Shown here piece by piece: positions 36,363 through 43,705 of a DNA stretch of 43,705 nt (position 1 is its first letter; each line of letters begins with the position of its first letter). Source of the DNA: Thermoanaerobaculia bacterium. Lineage in GTDB: Bacteria; Acidobacteriota; Thermoanaerobaculia; Multivoradales; JAGPDF01. The stretch lies in the NCBI GenBank assembly GCA_018057705.1, contig JAGPDF010000039.1:1-43705 (forward strand), written 5' to 3'. The notes under the pieces were generated by a model. The model worked only from the letters and a program-made list of their open reading frames with translations. It was not told the DNA's origin and did not search any database. The position numbers and the translations under genes were made by a program.

Positions 36363-38018
36363 TCAGTTCACGGAGGAAGACCAGCCGTCTCGGTTGCCCG
36401 ATTCGAAACCGTCGAGAAAGAGGTGGCTGTAGAGGACGAGCGCGGCGCCGTCGTCCGCCGCGACGGTGTCGCGGCTCCACTCGCCGAGCACGAGATCGGA
36501 CTGGCCGTTGCCGTCGAAGTCGCCGACGCCGAAGTTCGCCCCGAAGCCGAAGGCGGACTGCGCGTCGAGGGGCCCGGGAACCCCCCCGCTGCGCGGCACG
36601 AATCGGCGATAGCGCGTGTCGATGAGCCCGGGATTGCCGGCGAGCACGTGCACGGCGCCGTCGTCCTCGGTGAAGGAGTCGTTGCCCGGCGTCCCGACGA
36701 CGAGATCGTCGTAGCCGTCGGCATCGAAGTCGCCGGTCGTGAGCGCGCCAGCGAAGCGATCCAGGGTGTGACTGATGCCACCCAACAGAGACTCCCACCA
36801 CCACTGCCAGGCAGCGAGGTTGAGACCGCCTCCGCCGCCCAGCGGGGAGCCCGGGGCGCCGTAGACGAGGCCCAGCATGCCCATGTCGACCTCACCGTCG
36901 TTGCCGTCCTCGTCGGGCACGCCGATGACGAGGTCGTCGAACTGATCGCCGTTCAGGTCGCCGGCCGCGAGGGTCGCGGCAAAGTGGTCGCCGCTTTCAC
37001 AGTTGCCGCCGTGGCCCGCCTCCCCCAGCCAGTGGTTGTTGGCGAAGATCAGTCCGTTCGGGCTGCCGAAGAGCACCAGCACTGCGCCGCAGTCGTCCTC
37101 GTTGGGCGCGCCGATCGCCAGGTCGTCGCAGCCGTCGCCGTTGAAGTCGCCGGCGGCGACCGCGGCGCCGAAGCGGTCCCCGATCTCCGCCTCGTCCGGA
37201 AGCCCCTCTTCGCCCTCCTTGATCCGGTAGCCGTCGAACGGCATCAAGCCGCCGTTGCCGCCGTTCGCGACCAGCACCGAGCCCGCGTGCGCTCGGGTGC
37301 CCGCCGGCCCGGCGTGCGCGTCCCCTGGAAAGCCGACCGCGAGGTCGTCGAAGAGGTCGCAGTTGAAATTCCCCACGGCGAGGGCATTGCCGAAGCCGGA
37401 GGTGTTTCCTGGCCCCGGCGCGGGAAGGCCTGCCGCGCCCGGCGCGAGGACGTGATCGGCGACCAGCTCGATGCCGTTCGGATAGCCATAGTAGGCCGAC
37501 ACGCTTCCGGTCTCGCCTGGAGAGCCGTTGCCGGGCTCGCCGACCGCAAGGTCGGCATGGCCGTCGCCGTTGAAATCGCCGGCCGCGAGCGCATAGCCGG
37601 CGCGATCGTTCGCCTCGGCCGGCGCGGGCGTGCCCGAGTTCTCCGGCGACAGGACGAAGACGGCCGAGGTCAATCCGAGCCCCGGCAGTCCCATGCGGAC
37701 CTGGACCGCGCCACAGTTGTCGAGGGCGAGGCCGTCGCCGCAGTCGTTGCCGGGGATTCCGGTCGCGAGATCGTCCGCGCCGTCGGCGTTGAAGTCGCCG
37801 CTGGCGAGGGCTCCGCCGAAATAGTCGAGCGCGAACGGACCGTGCAGCCCCTGGATCTCTTCCGTCAGGAGCTGCGCGCGAGCGGGCGAGACGCCCACCC
37901 AGGGAATCGGCCGGGCCCGGCCTGGAGCGGCGAGGACCAGGGTCGAGGTGAGGACCACGAGGAGTGGAAACAGGGTCGACTTCGGACGTGAATGCGAGTT
38001 TTCGTTTCTCATGTCCAT
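36363..38018 (-). CDS. Secreted FG-GAP (integrin-alpha-like) propeller protein with DGFE...WS tail
   Basis: The 551-residue exported protein has a signal peptide (STLFPLLVVLTSTLVLAAPG). Seven FG-GAP repeats follow, each of the form F-G-x-A-L-A-x-GDFNxDGxDDLxxGxPGxD, for example GDFNADGADDLATGIPGND, GDFNGDGCDDLAIGAPNED and GDFDADGYDDLVVGTPGND. The Asp-rich loops are Ca2+-binding in integrin alpha chains, and seven repeats fit one complete seven-bladed propeller. The C-terminus is FLDGFESGNRDGWSSSVN, ending in Asn where the relatives have Pro. The start is ATG at 38018 or 38012; I use the former. It is divergent from the ECF sigma gene, 85 bases away, and could be a regulatory target of it. Confidence 0.88.
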   Translation of the reverse strand: MDMRNENSHSRPKSTLFPLLVVLTSTLVLAAPGRARPIPWVGVSPARAQLLTEEIQGLHGPFALDYFGGALASGDFNADGADDLATGIPGNDCGDGLALDNCGAVQVRMGLPGLGLTSAVFVLSPENSGTPAPAEANDRAGYALAAGDFNGDGHADLAVGEPGNGSPGETGSVSAYYGYPNGIELVADHVLAPGAAGLPAPGPGNTSGFGNALAVGNFNCDLFDDLAVGFPGDAHAGPAGTRAHAGSVLVANGGNGGLMPFDGYRIKEGEEGLPDEAEIGDRFGAAVAAGDFNGDGCDDLAIGAPNEDDCGAVLVLFGSPNGLIFANNHWLGEAGHGGNCESGDHFAATLAAGDLNGDQFDDLVIGVPDEDGNDGEVDMGMLGLVYGAPGSPLGGGGGLNLAAWQWWWESLLGGISHTLDRFAGALTTGDFDADGYDDLVVGTPGNDSFTEDDGAVHVLAGNPGLIDTRYRRFVPRSGGVPGPLDAQSAFGFGANFGVGDFDGNGQSDLVLGEWSRDTVAADDGAALVLYSHLFLDGFESGNRDGWSSSVN

Positions 38019-38090
38019 TACGCGCCGATCGCCCTCTCCACCCGCCATCGGCCGCCAGGGAGCGTGGCGCGGGCAGGGCCCGGCTCGGCA

Positions 38091-38096
38091 TAGACT
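38091..38096 (+). promoter_or_regulatory. TAGACT -10-like hexamer directly before the sigma factor gene
   Basis: TAGACT ends 7 bases before the ATG at 38104, placing the expected transcription start at or next to the start codon. No Shine-Dalgarno is visible, so a leaderless mRNA is likely. Confidence 0.45.
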
Positions 38097-38103
38097 GCGC
38101 GCC

Positions 38104-38673
38104 ATGGCGCGGCGAGCCGCCGATCCGGAGGGGGTCACCGAGCTGCTCCAGGGCTGGCGCGAAGGCGACGAGCACGCCTCGGCGCTGCTCCTCGAGAAGG
38201 TCTACGCGACGCTCAAGCGGATCGCCCTCGGCCAGCTGCGCGGCGAGCGCTCCGACCACACCCTGCAGCCGACGGCGCTCGTGCACGAGGCCTATCTCCG
38301 GATCCTCGGCCAACGCGAGCTCCCCTGGCGCGATCGCGCCCACTTCTTCGGTCTCGCCGCAGTCACGATGCGGCGTGTCCTGGTCGACCATGCGCGGCGC
38401 CGGAGCGCCAGGAAGCGCGACGCCGAGCAGCTGCGGCCGATCACTATCACCGCGGGCGCCGACGGCGATGTCGACCTGCTCGATCTCGACCGCGCCCTGA
38501 CACGCTTCGCCGAGGAGTTTCCGCGCCCCGCGCGGGTGGTCGAGATGCGCTACTTCTCGGGCCTCGAGCTCGCGGAGGTCGCGACGGCGCTCGACATCTC
38601 CCTGCGCACGGCGGAGCGTGACTGGCGGTTCGCTCGCGCTTGGCTGCGCGACGCACTCGCCGCTCCCGCGTGA
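38104..38673 (+). CDS. ECF RNA polymerase sigma factor (TIGR02999-like)
   Basis: The 189-residue sigma factor belongs to the ECF subgroup common in Acidobacteriota and Planctomycetes (Sigma70_ECF, TIGR02999). Region 2 includes LLQGWREGDEHASALLLEKV and the TLQPTALVHEAYLRILGQ segment typical of the subgroup, then FFGLAAVTMRRVLVDHARRR. Region 4 is MRYFSGLELAEVATALDISL followed by RTAERDWRFARAWLRDAL (helix-turn-helix). No anti-sigma factor follows. The stop overlaps the GTG of a Ser/Thr kinase gene, and this sigma-kinase pairing suggests control by phosphorylation. Its target promoters are unknown; the divergent FG-GAP gene is the nearest candidate. Confidence 0.92.
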   Translation: MARRAADPEGVTELLQGWREGDEHASALLLEKVYATLKRIALGQLRGERSDHTLQPTALVHEAYLRILGQRELPWRDRAHFFGLAAVTMRRVLVDHARRRSARKRDAEQLRPITITAGADGDVDLLDLDRALTRFAEEFPRPARVVEMRYFSGLELAEVATALDISLRTAERDWRFARAWLRDALAAPA

Positions 38674-41450
38674 CCGGAGATCCCCGCCTCCGCGACCTTT
38701 ACCTCGAGGCGGTCGAACTCGACGACGTCGCGCGGGAGGAGCTGCTCGGCCGTCTCCGCGCGGCGGAGCCGGCGCTCGCCGCCGCGCTCGCGAGGCTGCT
38801 CGCACGGCCGGAATCCGAGGCCTCACCCATCGACCGCCTGCCGGCTCTCGGCGCCCCGTCGCGCGATCCGGCCACAGTGCCCACGCGCGTCGGGCCGTAT
38901 CGCATCCTCCGCGAGATCGGCCGGGGCGGCATGGGACGGGTCTTCCTCGCCGAACAGGAAACGCCCGATTTCAGGCGCACCGTCGCCCTCAAGCTCATCG
39001 ACCGCCACGCGGAGGACGACGAGGCGGTGCGCCGTTTCCGCGACGAGGTTCGGATCCTCGCCGCTCTCGACCATCCCGGCATCGCGCGCTTCCTCGACGG
39101 CGGGCGAAGCCCGGAGGGGATCTGGTTCCTGGCCCTCGAATACGTCGAGGGCGTCGATCTGCTCAGCCACGCGCGTCAACTCAAGCTGGACATCCCGGCC
39201 CGCGTCCGCCTGTTCCTCGCGGTCGTTGACGCGGTCGCCTTCGCGCACGAACGCGGGGTCGTGCATCGGGATCTCAAACCGGGCAACGTGCTGGTCGGCC
39301 GTGACGGTTCTCCCCGGCTGCTCGACTTCGGCATCTCGAAACTGCTGGATCCCGAGGAGGGGGCGGGCCTCACCACGACTCGGCAAGCAGGCCGCCCGCT
39401 CACTCCCGCCTACGCCAGTCCGGAGCAGCTCGAAGGCGGCGCCGTGACCACCGCTTCCGACAGCTACTCGCTGGCCGTGATGCTCTACGAGCTGCTCACG
39501 GGCGCACGCCCGAGCACCACTTCCGCGCGCTCCGGCACCGCTCCTGAGCCGCCGAGCGCTCTGGTCCGGCGGGCTTCCAGCTCGGCGCAGGAGGGCTCCA
39601 CGACGGCGCGTCGATCGCCCGCCAGGCGGTTGCGCCGACGCCCCATCTCGCGCGATCTCGACGCCATCTGCCTGTTCGCGCTGCGTGCCGACCCTGCTGC
39701 GCGATATCCCGGCGCCGCCGAGCTCGCAGCGGATCTTCGGCGGTATCTCGAGGGCTCGCCGGTCATGGCGCGGCTGCGGTCAGGGCGCAGCCCGACTCGC
39801 GAGCTCCTGGCGAGGCATCGGACCGCTGCAGTGCTCACCGCCGCCCTGCTGCTCGCGGCCCTCCTGTTCGGACTGTCCTCGCTCCTTCGTGTGCAGGCCG
39901 ATGGAGCGGTCCGGACAGCTCTCCGGGCTCGGTCGTTTCCTCTGGACGCCACGCGGCTCCCCACCCTGGAGGACGCGCAGCGACGATGGTCGGAGGCGCC
40001 GAGCGACACGGCCGCTGGCGCCGTGGTAGCCATGGTTCTCGTCGAGCAACGGCGATTCGAAGAGGCGCGATTCGCCATTCAGCGCATCCGCCAGATCCCT
40101 GGGCGGGAGCTCGACCCGCTTGCCGACTACGCGGAAGCGGCCAGCGCGGTGGCGCTCGGCGAGCATCAACGCGCGCTCGTCCTGTTCACCCGCGGCCTCG
40201 AGACTGCGGTGCGTGAGCAGCGCAGCGATCTCGTCGGAGGTCTGCGCCTCGCCCGCGGCACGACGCTGCTCCGCCTCGGCGAGCGCACTGCAGCGCGGAG
40301 CGAGCTCGAGGCGGCCTGTGGCGAGCTCGAAAGGGCCGGCGATCACAAGACCCTGGTGCGGGCGTGGAACGCGGTAGCGCTCGAGGATCTCCGACGTGGC
40401 GACCTCGCGGCGAGCCAGCAGGCCTTCGAGGAAGCACTCGCCGCCGCTGGGCGCGCCGGAAGCCGAGCCCTGGTGACGCGCTCGAACTTCGCGCAGCTCG
40501 ACCTGCTGCGTGGACGCCCCGACCTGGCCGAGGCCAAGCTCGCGGAGATCGCGGAGGCGCGGCGGCGCGAGCCGAATCCAGTGCGTGAGGGCCAGGCGCG
40601 CCTCCAGCTCGCCATCGCGCTCCGCGACCTCGGGCGCGCAGAGGAAGCTGCTGCGGCGTTGGACCGCGCGATTGCACTCTTGCGGACGGCAGGCGCGGAG
40701 CCCAGCCTGGGTGCGGCACTGCACGAGCGCGCGCTGGCCGCCCTGGCGGGCGGCCGCCTGTCCGAGGTGGACGCCCTCGCGGCAGAGCTCGAGGCGATCT
40801 CGAGCACGACCCTGAACCGCCGCCCGCTCGGCTTCGCCAGCACGCTGCGCGCCCGCAGCGCCGCTCTCACGGCCGACCTCGCCGCCGCGAGGGCTGGATT
40901 CGCCGAGGCCCGACGGCTGCTGCTCGCCAACGGCGACCTCGACCTCGCTGCCGCTTCCGATCTCGCCTGGGTGGAGTGCGAATGGCACGCTGGCGACCTC
41001 GTCGAGGCGGAGCGAATTCTGGCGGAGGCCCTGCGCCCCCTCGAGCATCCCGAGGCGACGCTGCCGGGCTTCTTCGGCGCCCTCCTGCAGATCCGGCTCG
41101 ACCTCGCGGCGGGTCGGTCGGCGGAGGGCGCGCGCCGCCTGGCCCACCTGGGCAACTCCTGGGCGACCTCGTCGAGTGTGGGTCGCCGGCTCTCTTTCCT
41201 GGCGGCGCGCGCCGCCCTCGCAGCGAGCGAGCGTCGACCGGTAGAGGCTGCGACAGATCTCGACGCTGCGGTCGCTCTTGCGGCAGTCTCCCGCAACCGG
41301 GTCGCCGAGCTCGAGCTGCGGCTCGAGCTCGCCGCGGTGCGACCACGTCCTGGAGTCGTGGACGGCATCGAGCGCGAGGCGCGTGCGCTCGGCCTCCTCG
41401 CCCTCGCGGAGCAGGCGCGACGCGCTGGAGCCGAGCGTTCCCTGCCGTAA
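38670..41450 (+). CDS. Transmembrane Ser/Thr protein kinase with TPR sensor domain
   Basis: The 926-residue Hanks-type kinase shows the Gly-rich loop GRGGMG (85-90), catalytic Lys108 in VALKLID, HRDLKPGN (199-206), DFG (219-221) and ASPEQ (249-253), so all key residues are present. The activation segment contains TTTRQAGRP with possible autophosphorylation Thr residues. After a basic, Ser-rich linker (300-325) and the end of the kinase domain, one membrane helix (about 386-406, AAVLTAALLLAALLFGLSSL) leads to roughly 500 extracytoplasmic residues of TPR-like helical repeats. The GTG start overlaps the sigma gene stop (GTGA). I infer that the kinase transduces an envelope signal to its partner sigma factor. 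Confidence 0.92.
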   Translation: MTGDPRLRDLYLEAVELDDVAREELLGRLRAAEPALAAALARLLARPESEASPIDRLPALGAPSRDPATVPTRVGPYRILREIGRGGMGRVFLAEQETPDFRRTVALKLIDRHAEDDEAVRRFRDEVRILAALDHPGIARFLDGGRSPEGIWFLALEYVEGVDLLSHARQLKLDIPARVRLFLAVVDAVAFAHERGVVHRDLKPGNVLVGRDGSPRLLDFGISKLLDPEEGAGLTTTRQAGRPLTPAYASPEQLEGGAVTTASDSYSLAVMLYELLTGARPSTTSARSGTAPEPPSALVRRASSSAQEGSTTARRSPARRLRRRPISRDLDAICLFALRADPAARYPGAAELAADLRRYLEGSPVMARLRSGRSPTRELLARHRTAAVLTAALLLAALLFGLSSLLRVQADGAVRTALRARSFPLDATRLPTLEDAQRRWSEAPSDTAAGAVVAMVLVEQRRFEEARFAIQRIRQIPGRELDPLADYAEAASAVALGEHQRALVLFTRGLETAVREQRSDLVGGLRLARGTTLLRLGERTAARSELEAACGELERAGDHKTLVRAWNAVALEDLRRGDLAASQQAFEEALAAAGRAGSRALVTRSNFAQLDLLRGRPDLAEAKLAEIAEARRREPNPVREGQARLQLAIALRDLGRAEEAAAALDRAIALLRTAGAEPSLGAALHERALAALAGGRLSEVDALAAELEAISSTTLNRRPLGFASTLRARSAALTADLAAARAGFAEARRLLLANGDLDLAAASDLAWVECEWHAGDLVEAERILAEALRPLEHPEATLPGFFGALLQIRLDLAAGRSAEGARRLAHLGNSWATSSSVGRRLSFLAARAALAASERRPVEAATDLDAAVALAAVSRNRVAELELRLELAAVRPRPGVVDGIEREARALGLLALAEQARRAGAERSLP

Positions 41451-41473
41451 GCACCCCCGGGCACTTCGAGCCC

Positions 41474-41503
41474 TTGACACTTGCGGAACTGCGTCACTAG
41501 ACT
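41474..41503 (+). promoter_or_regulatory. Promoter of the TetR-permease-ATPase operon
   Basis: TTGACA (41474-41479, perfect -35) and TAGACT (41498-41503) are 18 bases apart. The start codon is at 41533, with GGAG ahead of it at 41521. The -10 overlaps the palindrome at 41501-41517, so repressor binding would block RNA polymerase. Confidence 0.75.
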
Positions 41504-41517
41504 TAACGCTGTTAAGT
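41501..41517. promoter_or_regulatory. TetR-type operator
   Basis: ACTTAAC-GCT-GTTAAGT is a perfect 7-bp inverted repeat with a 3-base centre, AT-rich in a GC-rich setting. It overlaps the -10 box and the expected transcription start of the tetR gene. Size and place fit an autoregulatory TetR site. Confidence 0.75.
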
Positions 41518-41532
41518 TTCGGAGATCTGTTC

Positions 41533-42201
41533 ATGGGACTCAAGGAACGGCGGGTGCGGGAGAAGGAAGAGGTGCGGGGGAAGATCCTCGACGCGGCGCG
41601 GGAGCTCTTCGTCGCCGAGGGCTACGAGGCGGTGACGATGCGGAAGATCGCGCAGGCGATCGAGTATTCGCCGACCGCGATCTACCTCCACTTCCGCGAC
41701 AAGGAAGCGGTCATCAACGCGATCTGCGACACCGACTTCCTCAAGCTCGCGAGCCGCTTCCGCAAGATCGCCGAGGTCGCCGATCCGATCGCGCGCCTGC
41801 GTGCCGCGGGGCTCGCCTACGCCGACTTCGCGCTGCGTCACCCGAATCACTACCGGCTCATGTTCATGACGCCGCATCCGCCGCACACCCCGGAGGAGAG
41901 CGTCATCGAGGTCGGCAACCGCGACCAGGATGCCTACGCCTTCGTGCTCTGGACGGCGGGCGAGGCGATCGAGCAGGGGCTTCTCCGGCCAGAGCTCGAC
42001 GACGCCCAGCTCGTCGCCCAGGTCGTCTGGTCGGCGATCCACGGCTGGGTCTCTCTGCGGATGACCAAGTGCAACGAACCGTGGGTCGACTGGCGGCCGC
42101 AGAAGCGCTCGATCGAGGCGGTCATCGACGTCTCGATCCGCGGCATCCTGCGCGCCGAGGCACCGGCCGCGAAGCGGCAGCGCCCGAGCGCCAAGGCCTG
42201 A
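41533..42201 (+). CDS. TetR/AcrR family transcriptional regulator
   Basis: The 222-residue repressor has the N-terminal helix-turn-helix in residues about 15-60 (ILDAARELFVAEGYEAVTMR, KIAQAIEYSPTAIYLHFRDK), the canonical TetR signature. The C-terminal ligand domain resembles the TetR_C_33/WHG type (ADFALRHPNHYRLMF, VVWSAIHGWVSLRM). The ATG at 41533 has GGAG upstream, and the gene is first in an operon with an ABC exporter permease and ATPase. It probably represses itself and the exporter through the palindrome at 41501. The inducer is unknown. Confidence 0.93.
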   Translation: MGLKERRVREKEEVRGKILDAARELFVAEGYEAVTMRKIAQAIEYSPTAIYLHFRDKEAVINAICDTDFLKLASRFRKIAEVADPIARLRAAGLAYADFALRHPNHYRLMFMTPHPPHTPEESVIEVGNRDQDAYAFVLWTAGEAIEQGLLRPELDDAQLVAQVVWSAIHGWVSLRMTKCNEPWVDWRPQKRSIEAVIDVSIRGILRAEAPAAKRQRPSAKA

Positions 42202-42204
42202 GCC

Positions 42205-43332
42205 GTGCCCAATCTCGCGCTCAAGAACCTACTGCACGACAAGCTGCGCTCGGCGATGACGATCGCCGGCGTCGCCTTCGCCGTGACCCTCGTCTTCGTC
42301 CAGGTGGGTCTTTTCCTGGGGATCCTCGACAACGCCTCGGTCACCATCGATCACATCCAGGCCGACCTCTGGGTGACCTCGCGCAACACCCCGAACGTCG
42401 ACTTCGCACACGGTTTCCCGCAGGGGCTCGTGCAGCGCGTGCGCTCGGTGCCCGGCGTCGAGCGCGCCGACAACCTGCTCGTCCAGTTCCTGAACCTCTC
42501 GCTGCCCAATGGCGCCGAGGAGGGCATGCTGGTCTATGGGCTCGAGGACTTCTCGCGCTGGGGGATGCCTTGGAACATCGAATCCGGCGACGTCCGCGAC
42601 CTGCGCCGCGGCGCCTACATGTTCCTCGACGCCTCGGCCGAGCGGCGCTTCGGGAAGTTCGCGGTCGGCGACTATCGCGAAGTCATGGGCCGGCGGGTGA
42701 AGATCATCGGCCGCAGCCGCGAGGCGGTGTCGTTCACCACTTCGCCGATCGCCTTCCTCACCTACGACCTCGTGCAGGAGCTCTCCGGCGGGCGCATGGA
42801 CGGGCGTACGACCTACATCCTGGTGAAGCTCGCGCCGGATGCCGACGCCAGCGCCGTCGCCGCCGAGCTCCGCCGCCGGATGCCGCACAACGACGTCTAC
42901 ACCAGGGCGGCGTGGGCGAAGCGCTCGCGCAGCTACTGGGTCGCCTCGACCGGTATCGGACTCAACATGTACCTGACGGTCTTCCTGGGCTGTCTGGTCG
43001 GCGTCGTGGTCGTGACCCAGACGCTCTACACCTCGACCATGGAGCACATCAAGGAGTTCGGCACCGTCAAGGCGATCGGCGGCTCGAACGCCGACATCTA
43101 CCGCATCCTCGGCGCCCAGGCGGCGATCGCCGCCGTGATCGGCTTCCTGGCGGGCCGGCTCATGGCGGCGTTGCTCGCCCCGGCGATGGCCGGGATCCGC
43201 CTCAAGCTGATCATCCCGCACGACTTCGCCGCCATCGTCTTCGCCGGCACGCTGGTGCTCTGCCTCGTCGCCGCCCTGGTCTCTTTCCGCAAGGTCGCGA
43301 AGATCGACCCTGCCCTCGTCTTCCGCGGCTGA
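42205..43332 (+). CDS. ABC exporter permease, FtsX/DevC type
   Basis: The 375-residue permease has a first membrane helix at residues about 18-41 (MTIAGVAFAVTLVFVQVGLF), a large extracytoplasmic domain (about 42-245), and three C-terminal helices (YLTVFLGCLVGVVVVTQTLY and two following) with the FtsX-like loop MEHIKEFGTVKAIGGSNADI. This is the MacB/DevC arrangement used to export lipids, peptides or drugs. The GTG at 42205 is 3 bases after the tetR stop. The ATPase gene follows 12 bases downstream. DevC-type systems normally also need an HlyD-like adaptor, which is not in the window. Confidence 0.9.
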   Translation: MPNLALKNLLHDKLRSAMTIAGVAFAVTLVFVQVGLFLGILDNASVTIDHIQADLWVTSRNTPNVDFAHGFPQGLVQRVRSVPGVERADNLLVQFLNLSLPNGAEEGMLVYGLEDFSRWGMPWNIESGDVRDLRRGAYMFLDASAERRFGKFAVGDYREVMGRRVKIIGRSREAVSFTTSPIAFLTYDLVQELSGGRMDGRTTYILVKLAPDADASAVAAELRRRMPHNDVYTRAAWAKRSRSYWVASTGIGLNMYLTVFLGCLVGVVVVTQTLYTSTMEHIKEFGTVKAIGGSNADIYRILGAQAAIAAVIGFLAGRLMAALLAPAMAGIRLKLIIPHDFAAIVFAGTLVLCLVAALVSFRKVAKIDPALVFRG

Positions 43333-43344
43333 ACGGAGCCACCC

Positions 43345-43705
43345 ATGCCCAACGCGATGCCCAGCGACAGGTCCGGCGCCATGCCGACCGTCCACCCGAC
43401 CCACCCGCCGATGAACCCCGGCGCCGCCCGCCCCGTCCTCGAGGCGACCGCGGTGACGAAGATCTTCCGCGAAGGCCGTGAGGAGGTTTCGGTGCTGAAC
43501 GGCGTCGACCTCGCCCTGGCCGCCGGCGAGATCGTCGCGCTCGAGGGGCCGTCGGGCTCGGGCAAGACGACCTTTCTTTCGATTCTCGGCTGCATCCTGA
43601 CCCCGACCTCCGGTCGGGTGGTGGTCGACGGCGAGGCGATCGATCCGCGGCGTCCCGACCGGCTGCCGGCGATCCGCAAGCGCTCGATCGGCTTCATCTT
43701 CCAGC
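43345..43705 (+). CDS. ABC transporter ATP-binding protein (3' end outside window)
   Basis: The frame is open from the ATG at 43345 (GGAG upstream) to the window end, giving 120 codons. After a Pro/Met-rich leader of about 27 residues comes LEATAVTKIFREGREEVSVL, Walker A GPSGSGKTTFL, the beta segment PTSGRVVVDGEAI and the Q-loop region IGFIFQ. This is the start of a DevA/LolD/MacB-like ATPase and the partner of the permease before it. Signature, Walker B and H-loop motifs lie beyond the window. Confidence 0.93.
   Translation, partial: MPNAMPSDRSGAMPTVHPTHPPMNPGAARPVLEATAVTKIFREGREEVSVLNGVDLALAAGEIVALEGPSGSGKTTFLSILGCILTPTSGRVVVDGEAIDPRRPDRLPAIRKRSIGFIFQ

Overview
The window is GC-rich bacterial chromosome with dense coding, many 4-base start/stop overlaps and many secreted proteins. 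The futalosine menaquinone enzyme MqnE, hydrogenase maturation genes, an ECF sigma factor of the TIGR02999 type translationally coupled to a Ser/Thr kinase with TPRs, ELWxxDGT-repeat proteins and an OPT transporter together suggest Acidobacteriota (for example Thermoanaerobaculia). That assignment is an inference from gene content, not from a marker gene. No rRNA, tRNA, CRISPR array or insertion sequence was seen.

Layout. 1-4051: hypF (5' end outside the window), hypC, hypD and hypE, all +, the NiFe-hydrogenase cyanide-ligand pathway. 4055-8526: on the - strand, a GIY-YIG protein, a large secreted beta-propeller/FN3 protein and mqnE. 8536-10626: a GNAT gene with a 40-residue membrane protein ahead of it (-), divergent from a carbon-nitrogen hydrolase (+). 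10685-15498: a secreted HEAT-like protein, a secreted DUF1554-like protein and a beta-lactamase-fold hydrolase (+). 15495-17137: an esterase and a ring-cleaving-dioxygenase-like VOC protein (-) behind an AT-rich operator-like site. 17222-17803: a hairpin-rich stretch with no gene. 17804-21342: an aminotransferase (+), an MmcQ/YjbR protein (-), a paired inverted stem-loop element, and a NYN/OST-HTH protein (-). 21641-28995: an OPT transporter (+), a GT39-GT2-DUF1554-like operon (-), and a UbiX-like/VanX-like pair (+). 28997-38018: five genes, of which four encode secreted proteins: a lamin-tail-like protein (-), two tandem ELWxxDGT proteins (+) and an FG-GAP propeller (-); the fifth is a methyltransferase (-). 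38104-41450: ECF sigma and kinase. 41474-43705: a TetR regulator with a clear palindromic operator, then an FtsX/DevC-type permease and the start of its ATPase.

Two themes stand out. First, six exported proteins of four or five unrelated architectures end in the same short tail, roughly F-x-D-G-F-E-x(4-6)-W-S-x-x-V-P at the very C-terminus. A seventh protein has a degenerate internal copy. This looks like an uncharacterised C-terminal sorting, anchoring or modification tag. Second, 19534-19830 holds two inverted copies of an element whose roughly 65-base core is conserved while its 28-32 bp flanking arms differ between copies yet stay self-complementary within each copy. That is the signature expected of selection or correction for base pairing.

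Several genes have a TAnnnT -10-like hexamer 6-11 bases before the start codon, which suggests leaderless or near-leaderless transcripts.
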